Source: Semisulcospira habei
Taxonomy: Eukaryota > Mollusca > Gastropoda > Semisulcospiridae
Assembly (NCBI GenBank): GCA_036245525.1
Contig: BTPG01000005.1
Location: 126,851,620 to 126,915,619, forward strand
Length of the DNA stretch: 64,000 bases
Reading direction: 5' to 3'
The notes beneath the pieces are model-generated. The model had not been told where the DNA came from and ran no database searches. It saw nothing but the letters and a program-made list of their open reading frames with translations. Position numbers and translations under genes: made by a program. Of the stretch, positions 42,123 to 51,009 are shown in pieces; the stretch's first letter is position 1, and every line of letters begins with the position of its first letter.

Positions 42123-43000
42123 CACTCAATCAAGTCAAGCAATGGTTACAGAGACAAGCAATTTGGCAGATATATCTTCCTGCTCCAAGAAAGATAACAA
42201 GACCCCATTTTGAAAACACTACCCCCAATGACACACACCAAATGGACCTTTTGTTCTTACCACATGACACAATAAGGAAGAAACGATACAAGTATGCACT
42301 GACTGTTGTAGACATTGCTTCAAGGTATAAAGACGCTGAACCCATATCTGACAAAACAGCCAGTACAGTTGCTACAGCATTATCAAAGATATATAGTCGA
42401 GGCCCTTTAAGATACCCCAGACTTGTACAAGTTGATGATGGATCTGAATTCAAAGGTGCTGTTAATCAGTTATTTGCTAAGCATGGTGTACTGGTCAGAC
42501 GAGGCATTCCAGGTGTGCACAGATCACAGGCAATTGTAGAGAACTTTAACAAACAGTTGTCAGAGAGACTTTTCAGTTACCAGTATTCTAAGGAACTCAT
42601 GCATGACACCCGGAACACTGAGTGGGTTAAGAGATTACCACATGTGATAAAAGCAATGAACGATGAAGGACATCCTAAGCCTGCTGATGCTATTAAATTG
42701 AAATCAATTACAGAGCCAAAAACAATGTCAACCCAGGCACCGCTTGCACCAGACACAAGCTTGTTTACTAAACAGGTGAGATATTTATATCAACCCGGAG
42801 AGGCCGAGAACGACGTAAAGCGCAGGGCAACAGACCCTATCTGGTCAACGTCTGTACACAATATAAAAAAAATAGTCCCCGGTCCTGACGGTCCTGGCGC
42901 AACAATATATTATCTGTATGACCCTGCACCCCAGAGGGCATTTGTCAGAGAAGAATTACAGATTATTCCCCCAGACACCGTTACTCATTTCAGTAACTAA
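42017..43000 (+). CDS. Retroviral-type (RVE) integrase of the Polinton
   Basis: This 327-aa DDE integrase would cut and join the element's DNA into the host. The catalytic triad is visible: HQMDLLFLP (D77), LVQVDDGSEFKG (D140) and SQAIVENFNKQL (E175). The spacing between the second Asp and Glu is about 34 residues, as in DD35E enzymes. The N-terminus lacks a clear HHCC zinc module. The C-terminus (RYLYQPGEAE to IYYLYDPAPQRAFVREELQI) resembles an SH3/chromo-like end. The gene starts inside the preceding one and overlaps the polymerase tail-to-tail by 45 bp. All catalytic residues are kept, so it may be active. Confidence 0.9.
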   Translation: MAAENKLSKIYYSPSGYWKGATAIEKLHAAVGGDITLNQVKQWLQRQAIWQIYLPAPRKITRPHFENTTPNDTHQMDLLFLPHDTIRKKRYKYALTVVDIASRYKDAEPISDKTASTVATALSKIYSRGPLRYPRLVQVDDGSEFKGAVNQLFAKHGVLVRRGIPGVHRSQAIVENFNKQLSERLFSYQYSKELMHDTRNTEWVKRLPHVIKAMNDEGHPKPADAIKLKSITEPKTMSTQAPLAPDTSLFTKQVRYLYQPGEAENDVKRRATDPIWSTSVHNIKKIVPGPDGPGATIYYLYDPAPQRAFVREELQIIPPDTVTHFSN

Positions 43001-46000
43001 GTCATCAATTAATTCATCAACCAGTTTATCACAAATGTCTTCAGATAACTTGAGTCTGTAATGCCCAGGTGCATAAGCTTTTTCCTTAGTGTGAAAAACA
43101 CGTTTCGTGTCTCCAACTGCAAGTGATTTCTTATGTGTTTGGATCATTTCAAGATTATGTTTATTTGATCTCAATGACTTGTTTGGATAATCAGGCATTA
43201 ATGCACCATCTAATACTTGCTTGTAATGTTCATGACGTATGTCTTTATTTTTTATTGCTGCTTTTTTAATTCCTTTGGCTTTCGACTGACTACCTTTCTG
43301 GTGCAGTATAGAATACATTTTTGATCTCAGTCCAACATACTCAACTATAGGCACACCATTTAGTTCATCCTTAAACTTACCAGGCACTTTCTTGTTTTGT
43401 GTGCCGAACAGTGGATGATCTTTAGGATAGTCAGACGTGTCATACATGTGTAACTCTGTTTTCATGTCTTCGTAAAAGTCTTCAGTACACACATCAATGA
43501 TCATAGAGTCAGTGTCAGTGTATAACAGACGGCAGTCAGGATACTTTGGTTTGAAGTAATCATAATAAAATTCAAGCATTAGTAATTTTGACAACTCAAG
43601 AATTGCCATACCAATGAATACTGGCTTGTCCAGTTTAACAATCTTTTTTTTGAGTGACACTGCATACAATGATGAATGAAACTCTTTGTACCCTGTGTAC
43701 TGTGGCTTACCTGTAAGTTTAATTGCGCCCAATTCAGTTGTAACAAGTCTCACATCTTTTCTGTGATGAGGATTTTCCATTGTCTTGCCAAAACAGGCAT
43801 TGTTCATAAGCTTAAAGAAGTCTTTGTCAAATGCAGTGTTGCCGTCTCTGGCACGGAGGGTTGTGTTCTTCATTATGTAATCTTTCTTGAAAGCACTCTG
43901 ATCAAATTGAATGCCTCTGTGAACTTTCTTTAGTACTAACCCGTGTCTAATGTAAAACTGCAACAAGCGGTAGTGACAAACATAATTGAATTTGTCATTT
44001 AGATTTGGTACAAGTTTAGTGTCTTCTTTTTTTCCGGTCATACTCATTTTCTCAACAGCTAATGGATAATCATTATGGTAATCGTGTAGGTGGTGTGGGT
44101 ACTCTAGGTCTACTTCAAAGATCCAACCCTTTGTGTCGTTTCGGTCAAGATTCATAATATTGTTTGTTAACCCTGACTCTGTTACATCATACTGTGACAA
44201 ATCATGCAGACAAAAGTTTTTCAAGGGCAATAACTCACACATCGCCCAGCCATAAAGGTTATTAGCGTCCAAGTACGTAATGAATGACCTTGACCCCGGG
44301 CTTGAGGGGTCAAAGGCGTCCAGATATTTATTGTTGGCTCTGGCATAATTGTTCGCTGCAATACTAATGCCTCCCCTCAATCCACGTTCCACCATTTCAC
44401 CCATCGTACGATCAGACAACAGGTCTATAAATATCTTACTGGATTTCAAAAATGCATCCCATGTCATGCCAGGACTAGTTATGTAACAAGCAGGGTCAAG
44501 TCTGTAGTGTAACAAACCCTTCTCACGGTAACTTTCAAATACATCTGCTAGCAAACAAACGTCAGCTTTCAAGTACTGGTCGTGGTAGTCACCAATTGTC
44601 TGACACCCCAACTTCCCCCACGCATCAAGTGCATGTTGATATTCAGAGTCAGAAATACCTTTTCCAGTTAGTGTAGAATAAAATTTCTCTTTTGGTGGCA
44701 GTCTTGTTTCCTCAAACACAACCCAGTGATCAATGTACTCATACGGATAGACTCCTTTCTTGATCAAGTCTGGCTCAAAATATTTACTTGTTATTGGATA
44801 CTCAGTCAGTCCTTCTGCCAGACTAGCCAATCCTAAAGACAAATGTTGCATGGAGTCATAAAACGCTAATTTGTCTAACCTAAAAGTCAAGTATTTCTCA
44901 GTTGTCTGGGCAATACAACTTATGTTTTTGTACGACTCATCTACAGCCTGCATGATGATGTGTGAATCATATCCTTTAAGATTGTGGAAAAAGATTGGTA
45001 ACTTGTATGTCTTAGGATCTGTTTTTAATAACAAGTTACAATTGTTATGTGCAGCACCTCTGTAACGCCCAGTTATGTGATCATGGTCACGAACTTTATC
45101 ACCCTGGAGGGGCCGTTCACAAATCCAACACATCTCAGCTGTATCAAATTTCAGTTTGTCTTCTTCTGTCATCACCAAAGGCATCTGACATGTTGTGAGA
45201 TATTGTACTACCTGACTATACAGGTGTCTCATTTCTGTTAAAAACAGACATGCTGCATTTTCACCCCTGTAGATAACAGGTTCTGAATGAAGACCATCTG
45301 ACCTAACAATAATGTATCCGAAAGAACACACCACTTGGTCACTCAACTTTATAGTCTTTGGTAATGACTCTGGAACATGACCTTCATACGGAACAACCAG
45401 TGATTCAAAATCTGCGTATACTACAAACGGCAACTTTTGCTGATTCCCATAGTTCTTAAAATACACTTGACTACCAGGATCTGGGTACTTAAGTACAGTT
45501 TGTATGTCATCAGCTGACCTGCAGTGTAAAACGTGTTTGTGCGCTACGTTTATGGAGGAAAATCTTTGTAAACATCTTTTACACACTTCCTGTTTCCCAT
45601 TGTGTTTTGTTGTGTGTCCATGAATTAGACGTGACATATTTCTGATAATTGTGTAGTGAAAGTTATCATTATCACCGGTAGGGCCGATTAGCAACATGTC
45701 AACATGCTTATCTTCTGACTGACCATAGGTTGGTGCCAGTGGAGATACTCTAATTGGCTGTAGCTTGTTCTCAGACTGATTATCCCACACATACACATTT
45801 ACAGATATACCAGGATTTAGTTTTTCAAACAAGTCTATGTCCTCTATTTTAACAGGGAACTCAATGCCACTAAAAACGAGTTCATTTACAAATTTGGTGT
45901 AGTTAGATACACGTTCAGGTTTTGATTTTACAAAGTGTAGTTTAGCAATCACACACCACATGAAACAGAAATTGTCATTGTTCTGTATGTTGACGACAGC

Positions 46001-46441
46001 CTTTTTGTTTGAAACTTCTGTTGGCAGTGGCAACCATGATTTACCTAGTATAGGATGATACCTAGACTGCTTTAGTTGTAGTTCATGTACATGTCCTTCG
46101 TGCCAACCAGACCCCTTCATTTTTGCACTGTCGATTGCCTGGAGGAAGTCAGGTAGTAGTCTGTCTCTAAACACGTTCTCCACCTCCGGTTCTCTTCTTG
46201 TGTTAACTGTGTGTTGTCTTGTTGATATATACGATACAATTACCTCACCGTCCACCCTAGTGAATTCGATTTTTGCAACAATCTGAATCTTCACACTGCC
46301 TGTAAGAAGATTTTGCTGTATTACAGAAAAAGAGTTTTCTATTGATTCGTAAACATTATTAGTATTGGATATGGGTAAGTTTGTTGTGTGAAACACGTTT
46401 CTTAAACCAGATGAGCCAGGGCTTTGAGCATTGTCCGTCAT
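42956..46441 (-). CDS. PolB: Protein-primed family B DNA polymerase (PolB) with OTU-like and endonuclease VII-like modules
   Basis: A single 1161-aa frame. Order of parts: an N-terminal region with NNDNFCFMWCVIAKLH (about 154-169) and NDNFHYTII (258-266), like the Cys and His boxes of OTU proteases; a C2H2-like finger (CKRCLQRF...HVLHC, 287-307); ExoI VYADFESLV (about 341); an HNH/endonuclease VII-like zinc insert (CWIC 438-441, DHDHITGRYRGAAHNNCN 452-469); ExoII FFHNLKGYD; ExoIII YLKADVCLLADVF; motif A YLDANNLYGWAM (723-734); motif B KLMNNACFGKTMEN (877-890); motif C YTDTDSM (974-980). All polymerase and exonuclease residues are present. The start follows AAATAAAA. Confidence 0.93.
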   Translation of the reverse strand: MTDNAQSPGSSGLRNVFHTTNLPISNTNNVYESIENSFSVIQQNLLTGSVKIQIVAKIEFTRVDGEVIVSYISTRQHTVNTRREPEVENVFRDRLLPDFLQAIDSAKMKGSGWHEGHVHELQLKQSRYHPILGKSWLPLPTEVSNKKAVVNIQNNDNFCFMWCVIAKLHFVKSKPERVSNYTKFVNELVFSGIEFPVKIEDIDLFEKLNPGISVNVYVWDNQSENKLQPIRVSPLAPTYGQSEDKHVDMLLIGPTGDNDNFHYTIIRNMSRLIHGHTTKHNGKQEVCKRCLQRFSSINVAHKHVLHCRSADDIQTVLKYPDPGSQVYFKNYGNQQKLPFVVYADFESLVVPYEGHVPESLPKTIKLSDQVVCSFGYIIVRSDGLHSEPVIYRGENAACLFLTEMRHLYSQVVQYLTTCQMPLVMTEEDKLKFDTAEMCWICERPLQGDKVRDHDHITGRYRGAAHNNCNLLLKTDPKTYKLPIFFHNLKGYDSHIIMQAVDESYKNISCIAQTTEKYLTFRLDKLAFYDSMQHLSLGLASLAEGLTEYPITSKYFEPDLIKKGVYPYEYIDHWVVFEETRLPPKEKFYSTLTGKGISDSEYQHALDAWGKLGCQTIGDYHDQYLKADVCLLADVFESYREKGLLHYRLDPACYITSPGMTWDAFLKSSKIFIDLLSDRTMGEMVERGLRGGISIAANNYARANNKYLDAFDPSSPGSRSFITYLDANNLYGWAMCELLPLKNFCLHDLSQYDVTESGLTNNIMNLDRNDTKGWIFEVDLEYPHHLHDYHNDYPLAVEKMSMTGKKEDTKLVPNLNDKFNYVCHYRLLQFYIRHGLVLKKVHRGIQFDQSAFKKDYIMKNTTLRARDGNTAFDKDFFKLMNNACFGKTMENPHHRKDVRLVTTELGAIKLTGKPQYTGYKEFHSSLYAVSLKKKIVKLDKPVFIGMAILELSKLLMLEFYYDYFKPKYPDCRLLYTDTDSMIIDVCTEDFYEDMKTELHMYDTSDYPKDHPLFGTQNKKVPGKFKDELNGVPIVEYVGLRSKMYSILHQKGSQSKAKGIKKAAIKNKDIRHEHYKQVLDGALMPDYPNKSLRSNKHNLEMIQTHKKSLAVGDTKRVFHTKEKAYAPGHYRLKLSEDICDKLVDELIDDLVTEMSNGVWGNNL

Positions 46442-46532
46442 TTTTATTTGTCCGACAAAATAATAAAATAAAAAAAATTACTGCTGTCACACCATATGTA
46501 ATACTGTATTATCGGTAGTTATGATAAACAAG

Positions 46533-46901
46533 TCAACTACTTTCCTGGTGTTTGTCCTGCAGGTGCAAAATTACTTTATTGAACGTAACACTTTCAATGT
46601 AACAATGTAGTTTTCTTAATTGATTAAATATGTCATTACACAGTACCTCAAACCAACGCAAGTGACCACTGTTAGCATTATAAACTTTAAAAGCATTTGT
46701 CTTAAGATCAACAGTCTCATAATCATAACCTGGTAATCCATCTGAATATTCCAGAGTAACATTATATGTCGTGTATATCCTTATTGACGGTGTTGAGAGT
46801 TTAAAGCTGGGTCCAAACACACGTGTTTTTAAGTCAGTAAAGTGCATAACATCTTTGAAGCATTCTGTAACATCAAACACTTGGGTTTGTCTGTCTGTCA
46901 T
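46533..46901 (-). CDS. Polinton protein, 122 aa, unknown
   Basis: The frame extends to 46946, but the ATG at 46899-46901 is preceded by GTCTAATAAAA and gives MTDRQTQVFDVTECF, whose start is like the polymerase start (MTDNAQS). It is a soluble beta-rich protein without membrane segments (FKLSTPSIRIYTTYNVTLEY, SVTFNKVILHL). It lies 91 bp upstream of PolB on the same strand. It could be replication-linked, for example a terminal protein or DNA-binding partner, but no sequence feature proves that. Confidence 0.6.
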   Translation of the reverse strand: MTDRQTQVFDVTECFKDVMHFTDLKTRVFGPSFKLSTPSIRIYTTYNVTLEYSDGLPGYDYETVDLKTNAFKVYNANSGHLRWFEVLCNDIFNQLRKLHCYIESVTFNKVILHLQDKHQESS

Positions 46902-46946
46902 TTTTATTAGACAAACAAAAGAATAATTGTTATCAAGCAAAATCAT

Positions 46947-47327
46947 GTTTTCTAGGAAATTACACTAAATAGTAATTTTATACGTTTGCACCAATCAGCT
47001 ATGTTGTCAGTAACGTTTTACATTTACACTGTGTTACTGCTTCTATGTAAGCTAAATGGATTTAGATTCAAACCACAGACACACTCACTCAGGTATAAAA
47101 CTCTATGTATTTCCTAGTCAATGACATAAGGGGCATAAACACTTGAAAGATTTAACCACTGTACAGAGTTGTCTCCCATAGACTATATGTTGCATACCCA
47201 AGTTGGTAGACAACTGCGTCACTGATTTGTGAGTGAGTATTCATTGAGGATATCCTGTTTATGTGTAGCAAGGATAATGATTTCAGGTATGTTCATTTTG
47301 TAGTCTTAGCTCAGTGACATGTCTATT

Positions 47328-47373
<46 letters not shown>

Positions 47374-47525
47374 ATTGGATTATGCAGAGATTCAAAAATC
47401 TTTACAGTTGACTCAAACCCGATTAAAAACAGTGGCTCTTGAGAATCTCGCCATGCTCATAAGAATCTGTGATCGAGTGGGCTACATGTGAGAACATGTT
47501 CTGTGTGTTTGTGTATACATGTTCT

Positions 47526-47557
<32 letters not shown>

Positions 47558-47594
47558 CAGTGCGTGTGTCAGTGCGTGTGTTTGTCTGTGTGTC

Positions 47595-47637
<43 letters not shown>

Positions 47638-49034
47638 AAGAGATAGAGAGAGAGAGAGAGAGACCACCGTTTGATTTCACAAACCAGACATGAGTCCATA
47701 ACCACTTGTACAAAATCACCCCTTCTTTCAAATTATGATGTCCCCCTGTTGATTATCTAGCATTTTTAAAGGCTGTATTTATGAAAAGGCCTTTGACGGC
47801 TTGTGCCCGAATTGAAAAGAAATGGAATGCCGCCGCTATTGAAAAGCGCGGTGTGAGGGTAACACAAAAGGCGATCAACCGTGACACTAGCCGGCAGCTC
47901 AGGCTTACGGTACAATTATACTGACATGAGTGTCTGTAAGTGTGTCTGTTTGTTTATGCATCTGTTTGTTTGTGTGTGTGTCTGTTTGTGTGTATTCATG
48001 TGTGTGTTTGTGTGTGTGTTCATGTATGCATGTGTGTTTGTGTGTGTGTTCATGTTTGCATGTGTGTTTGTGTGTGTGTGTAATAGCACACACATCTATA
48101 CTGAATTTAAAATCAGGCCTCTCTCTGTTTAAAGTGGCTATGTGACATGTATTTATGGTAAAATGAGTCAATCATGTTACCTACAGACGGTACCAAGGGT
48201 AACAACACAAACATTAGTAAGCAGACGGCAGGCCCATTCAGCCAAACAAAAGAGCGACGACATTATCGCTTGAACATTATGTCGAAATTTTTATTCATAA
48301 ATCTTGGGAGGGTCCATAAGTTGGACAGAGCATTCGAAACTGAAATGCTAATCTGTCAAAAGCATGTCGCCAAGTTTCAAAACTTACTCATAATGAGGGT
48401 GCCGAGAGTACAGCTGACTGAAACGTTTTACAACGGAAGTCAAGCCTGGAGTCTTGGGGGCTCTTGAGGATCTGTTGTTTATGTACTCAGACAGGTGTCT
48501 GTTTAAAGCAGTGAGTAATGTGTCTATTTTCAGCTTGAAAACGTAGTTACATATACACCACCCACGGGCGCGTGAACTATAGCTCGAGTCAGGCATCAGT
48601 TATGAACCCAAAAGAAATATCTTACAATCTGTGTGTGTGAGTGTGTCCGTGCGTGTGTGTGTGTGTGTGTGTGTGTAGTTATATGTGTGTCTGAGTGTGT
48701 GTCCGTGCGTGTGTGCGTGAGTGCGTGTGTGTGTGTGTAAGATATTATTTGTTAGTTTTCCAACTGGCTGTTTTTAGTGCAGAGTATGACCTCCGTTTTG
48801 ATTTCTCGGGAACCAGTCATAAGTATATATGAAGTCGTCTTCACAAAGCCTTAGGCTTATTAATAGAGTGTCAGGTCTCGTGGCGCGCTACTGTGTCAGC
48901 GCGTAGCAACGATAAGGCAACACAGGTGAGCTGGCTTGCTACGCGTCGTGTCCTGCCTAGAGTACTGGCGACGGGCTGTGTTTACGTACATAGTGGCATT
49001 GCGACATTAGTCATATGAGCTAATTAAGAGAGAG
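46947..49034. other. Polinton right-hand 2.1-kb non-coding region with microsatellites
   Basis: There is no convincing ORF. It holds a (GT)n run at 47331-47372, GT/GA tracts at 47526-47662, TGTGTG-rich stretches at 47938-48090, and further GT runs at 48630-48740. Frames crossing these give Thr/His or Cys/Val repeats and are artefacts. A missing gene, such as a maturation protease, could once have been here. Confidence 0.6.
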
Positions 49035-49423
49035 ATTGATTGATTGATTGTACATTGCTTAACGTCCCGACAGCAACAAGGCTTTCTCAGGACGTGCCTG
49101 CACTGCTTGTAAAAAAAAACAAAAAACAGAACATTGAATGTATGTTGCCAGCCGGTCAAATACATTAAATAAACCTAACACATGGGGCCTAAATAAAGCT
49201 AAGACCATTTAGCAACACACATCCAATATCAAGAGCTACAGGCAGTGCAGACAGTAGGGAGAGTTTTAAAAAGGCAAATACAGGTGAATGGACAAAGGGT
49301 AGACAGAAACACATGCCCCAGAATAGAGAGAAAAACCCACCCTGTGGGGCTGACCAGGGTGACCCTGGGAACTAAAAAATACCTAACCCCACCCAAGTCC
49401 CCCAGGGCAGACCCGGGTGGGGG
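49035..49423 (-). mobile_element. SINE-like retroposon inserted in the Polinton
   Basis: Same family as 27633-28022. It is flanked by TAATTAAGAGAGAG (49021-49034 and 49424-49437). It entered right beside the right terminal palindrome, so it is younger than the Polinton insertion. The right-hand duplicate overlaps the first bases of the palindrome arm. Confidence 0.88.
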
Positions 49424-49431
49424 TAATTAAG

Positions 49432-49675
49432 AGAGAGAGGAATACTGAGTGGTCTGAAGTATTATTAACACAATGACTGAGTTAACCCCTTAAGTATTAT
49501 TTTTGATTTTCATAAAAATGTGGCTGTTTAAATAATAATGATTTAGGGGTAACTTCCAATGGTATTTACTCTGTGCGGGAGACATGGAAAATGAAGGGTC
49601 AAAAACTTATAATCAAGGGGGTTAACTCAGTCATTGTGTTAATGCTGGTTCAGACCACTCAGTATTTATATCTCT
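49432..49675. repeat. Right terminal foldback palindrome of the Polinton
   Basis: The arms are about 59 bp: AGAGAGAGGAATACTGAGTG from 49432 and, on the other strand, AGAGATATAAATACTGAGTG from 49675. Both continue GTCTGAA and, after a 5-base mismatch, ATTAACACAATGACTGAGTT followed by AACCCC. The loop is about 126 bp. Apart from the starting AGAGA and a similar A/T pattern, the arm differs from that at the left end. Confidence 0.85.
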
Positions 49676-50145
49676 AAAATAGCCATATTTTGACAAAAGA
49701 TGTTTTTTTCTCAAATACTATTCACAACTTCAAACCTAAATTTGGTACAGAGATACCTGATGGTAAGACCTATCTAAGCATACTAATTTGGTTGACCCCT
49801 TGGAAAAGTGAAGGGTCGGAAGAGACTGGCAAATGTGTGTAAAATGCAGATTTTTGATAAAATTATAGGTATTACCAAAATTTTTACAATTTTTTCAGCC
49901 AAATTTGGTACAAAGATAGCTGATGATAAGACCTTCCTATGCATACTAATTTAGTCGACTCATCGCAAAGGTCAAGGGTCACAGGGGTTGACAAATGTGT
50001 GAAAAATGCTTACATTTTCAGAAAACTGTATTTTGCTGCTGCAGAAGCCAGCCCTTGTCACAAAGGTCACGCATATGTAAATCGGTCATCGAGATGAATA
50101 CACGTGAGGCATATTGGCTTTGCCTTTCTTGTTTTTCTTCTTGTT
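49676..50145 (-). repeat. 190-bp-unit tandem-repeat element, copy E, right part
   Basis: This resumes at AAAATAGCCATATTTTGACA, the exact continuation of the unit interrupted at 32953. It holds about two units and ends with the element's outer end (CGTGAGGCATATTGGCTTTGC, near 50103-50125), the reverse of the 'GCCCTTATGGCTCACGTGTA' end of copy D. Confidence 0.88.
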
Positions 50146-51009
50146 GCGTAAGACGTGCATTTGTTGGAAGCCGTACACTTTTTTATGGGAGGTCTTTGTC
50201 CATGCTCGACCAACAGATCTTTTAAAAATTTTACTGATTAGTTATGCCTCCCCCCCCCCCCTTCCGCCCCCCCCCCCCCCTCCGCAAAATGTCTTTCTAG
50301 GGCAGCTTTGAAGCTTTGATAGCATCATGATCTTGCAACTCGCTTAATGACAGCTTGCCTAGTAGCTGTTTTGCTGAACTGCTGAGTGACATGGCCAGAA
50401 TCACTCCCTTTTCACCATAGTCCCAACCATTCCATCTAGTTCACATTTCAAAATGACAGAACCAGTCCTTCAAATCCCCTTTGGTGAACACATCAGGGAC
50501 CCTCTCCTTCCTAGCACAACTGCTACTTGCATTCAGAAACAGGGCTCCTAATTAGCTGTGGTTTCGCAGATTTCCGCGAAAAACCAAATGTCATTTCCGC
50601 GAAATTGACCTGCGACCCATGAGAAAAAATAAATTGTCCAGGGGGAAATTAAAATAATGAAAATATGGTGAACTGCGAGTCGCAGCCAGAGTCTGAGAGC
50701 AGACGACGGAAGTTAGCGGAACGCGGCCAGAAGTTACCGATGTGCGCGCACCTCACGGCTACCGCCATTTCGATCACATCGCAGACATGTCGCGTGCAGA
50801 CATCGTTGAGAAGAATTCTAGCAGAGCGAAGGATATAGACAAAGAGTGTGATAATAAATGGAACTGGAACTGTGGCACCATTAGCCGCTTGGCGTGTGCG
50901 GTGCACCATTTTTAACAGCAGCCGGTGTTGAAGTGTCACACTGTTGGCCAGGCTGTCGTAAGTCTAGTAGTGTGAGGACAAACCCCCCCGTGAGGCCTTT
51001 GCAAATGCC
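50146..51009. other. Non-genic stretch with C-rich tract
   Basis: Contains poly-C at about 50247-50280. I recognise no gene, transposon end or RNA in the remainder. Confidence 0.4.

Larger units (their letters stand above)
32954..49675. mobile_element. Maverick/Polinton (adintovirus-like) element, 16.7 kb, all frames intact
   Basis: The boundaries come from the split tandem-repeat host (copy E) and a short target duplication. The content identifies the class: protein-primed DNA polymerase B, RVE-type integrase, A32/FtsK-like ATPase, double-jelly-roll-type capsid protein and a penton-like protein, plus eight to nine accessory ORFs. Genes lie in blocks on both strands and often overlap at their ends. 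Each terminus is a foldback palindrome. A SINE later inserted near the right end. No recognisable adenain-type maturation protease is present. Confidence 0.9.

Noticed and set aside
43676..45241. Plus-strand frames within the PolB gene
   Set aside because: They are shadows of the 1161-codon polymerase, which has all catalytic motifs.
46533..46946. Upstream start at 46946 for the 137-codon version
   Set aside because: The first 15 residues come from the AT-rich leader; the ATG at 46901 follows the AATAAAA motif used by other genes of the element.
47423..48171. Thr/His- and Cys/Val-rich frames on both strands
   Set aside because: All cross GT/GA microsatellites in the right non-coding part of the Polinton.
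48174..48467. 97-codon plus-strand frame inside the Polinton
   Set aside because: Lacks the AATAAAA leader and any family resemblance, and lies in the microsatellite-rich stretch.
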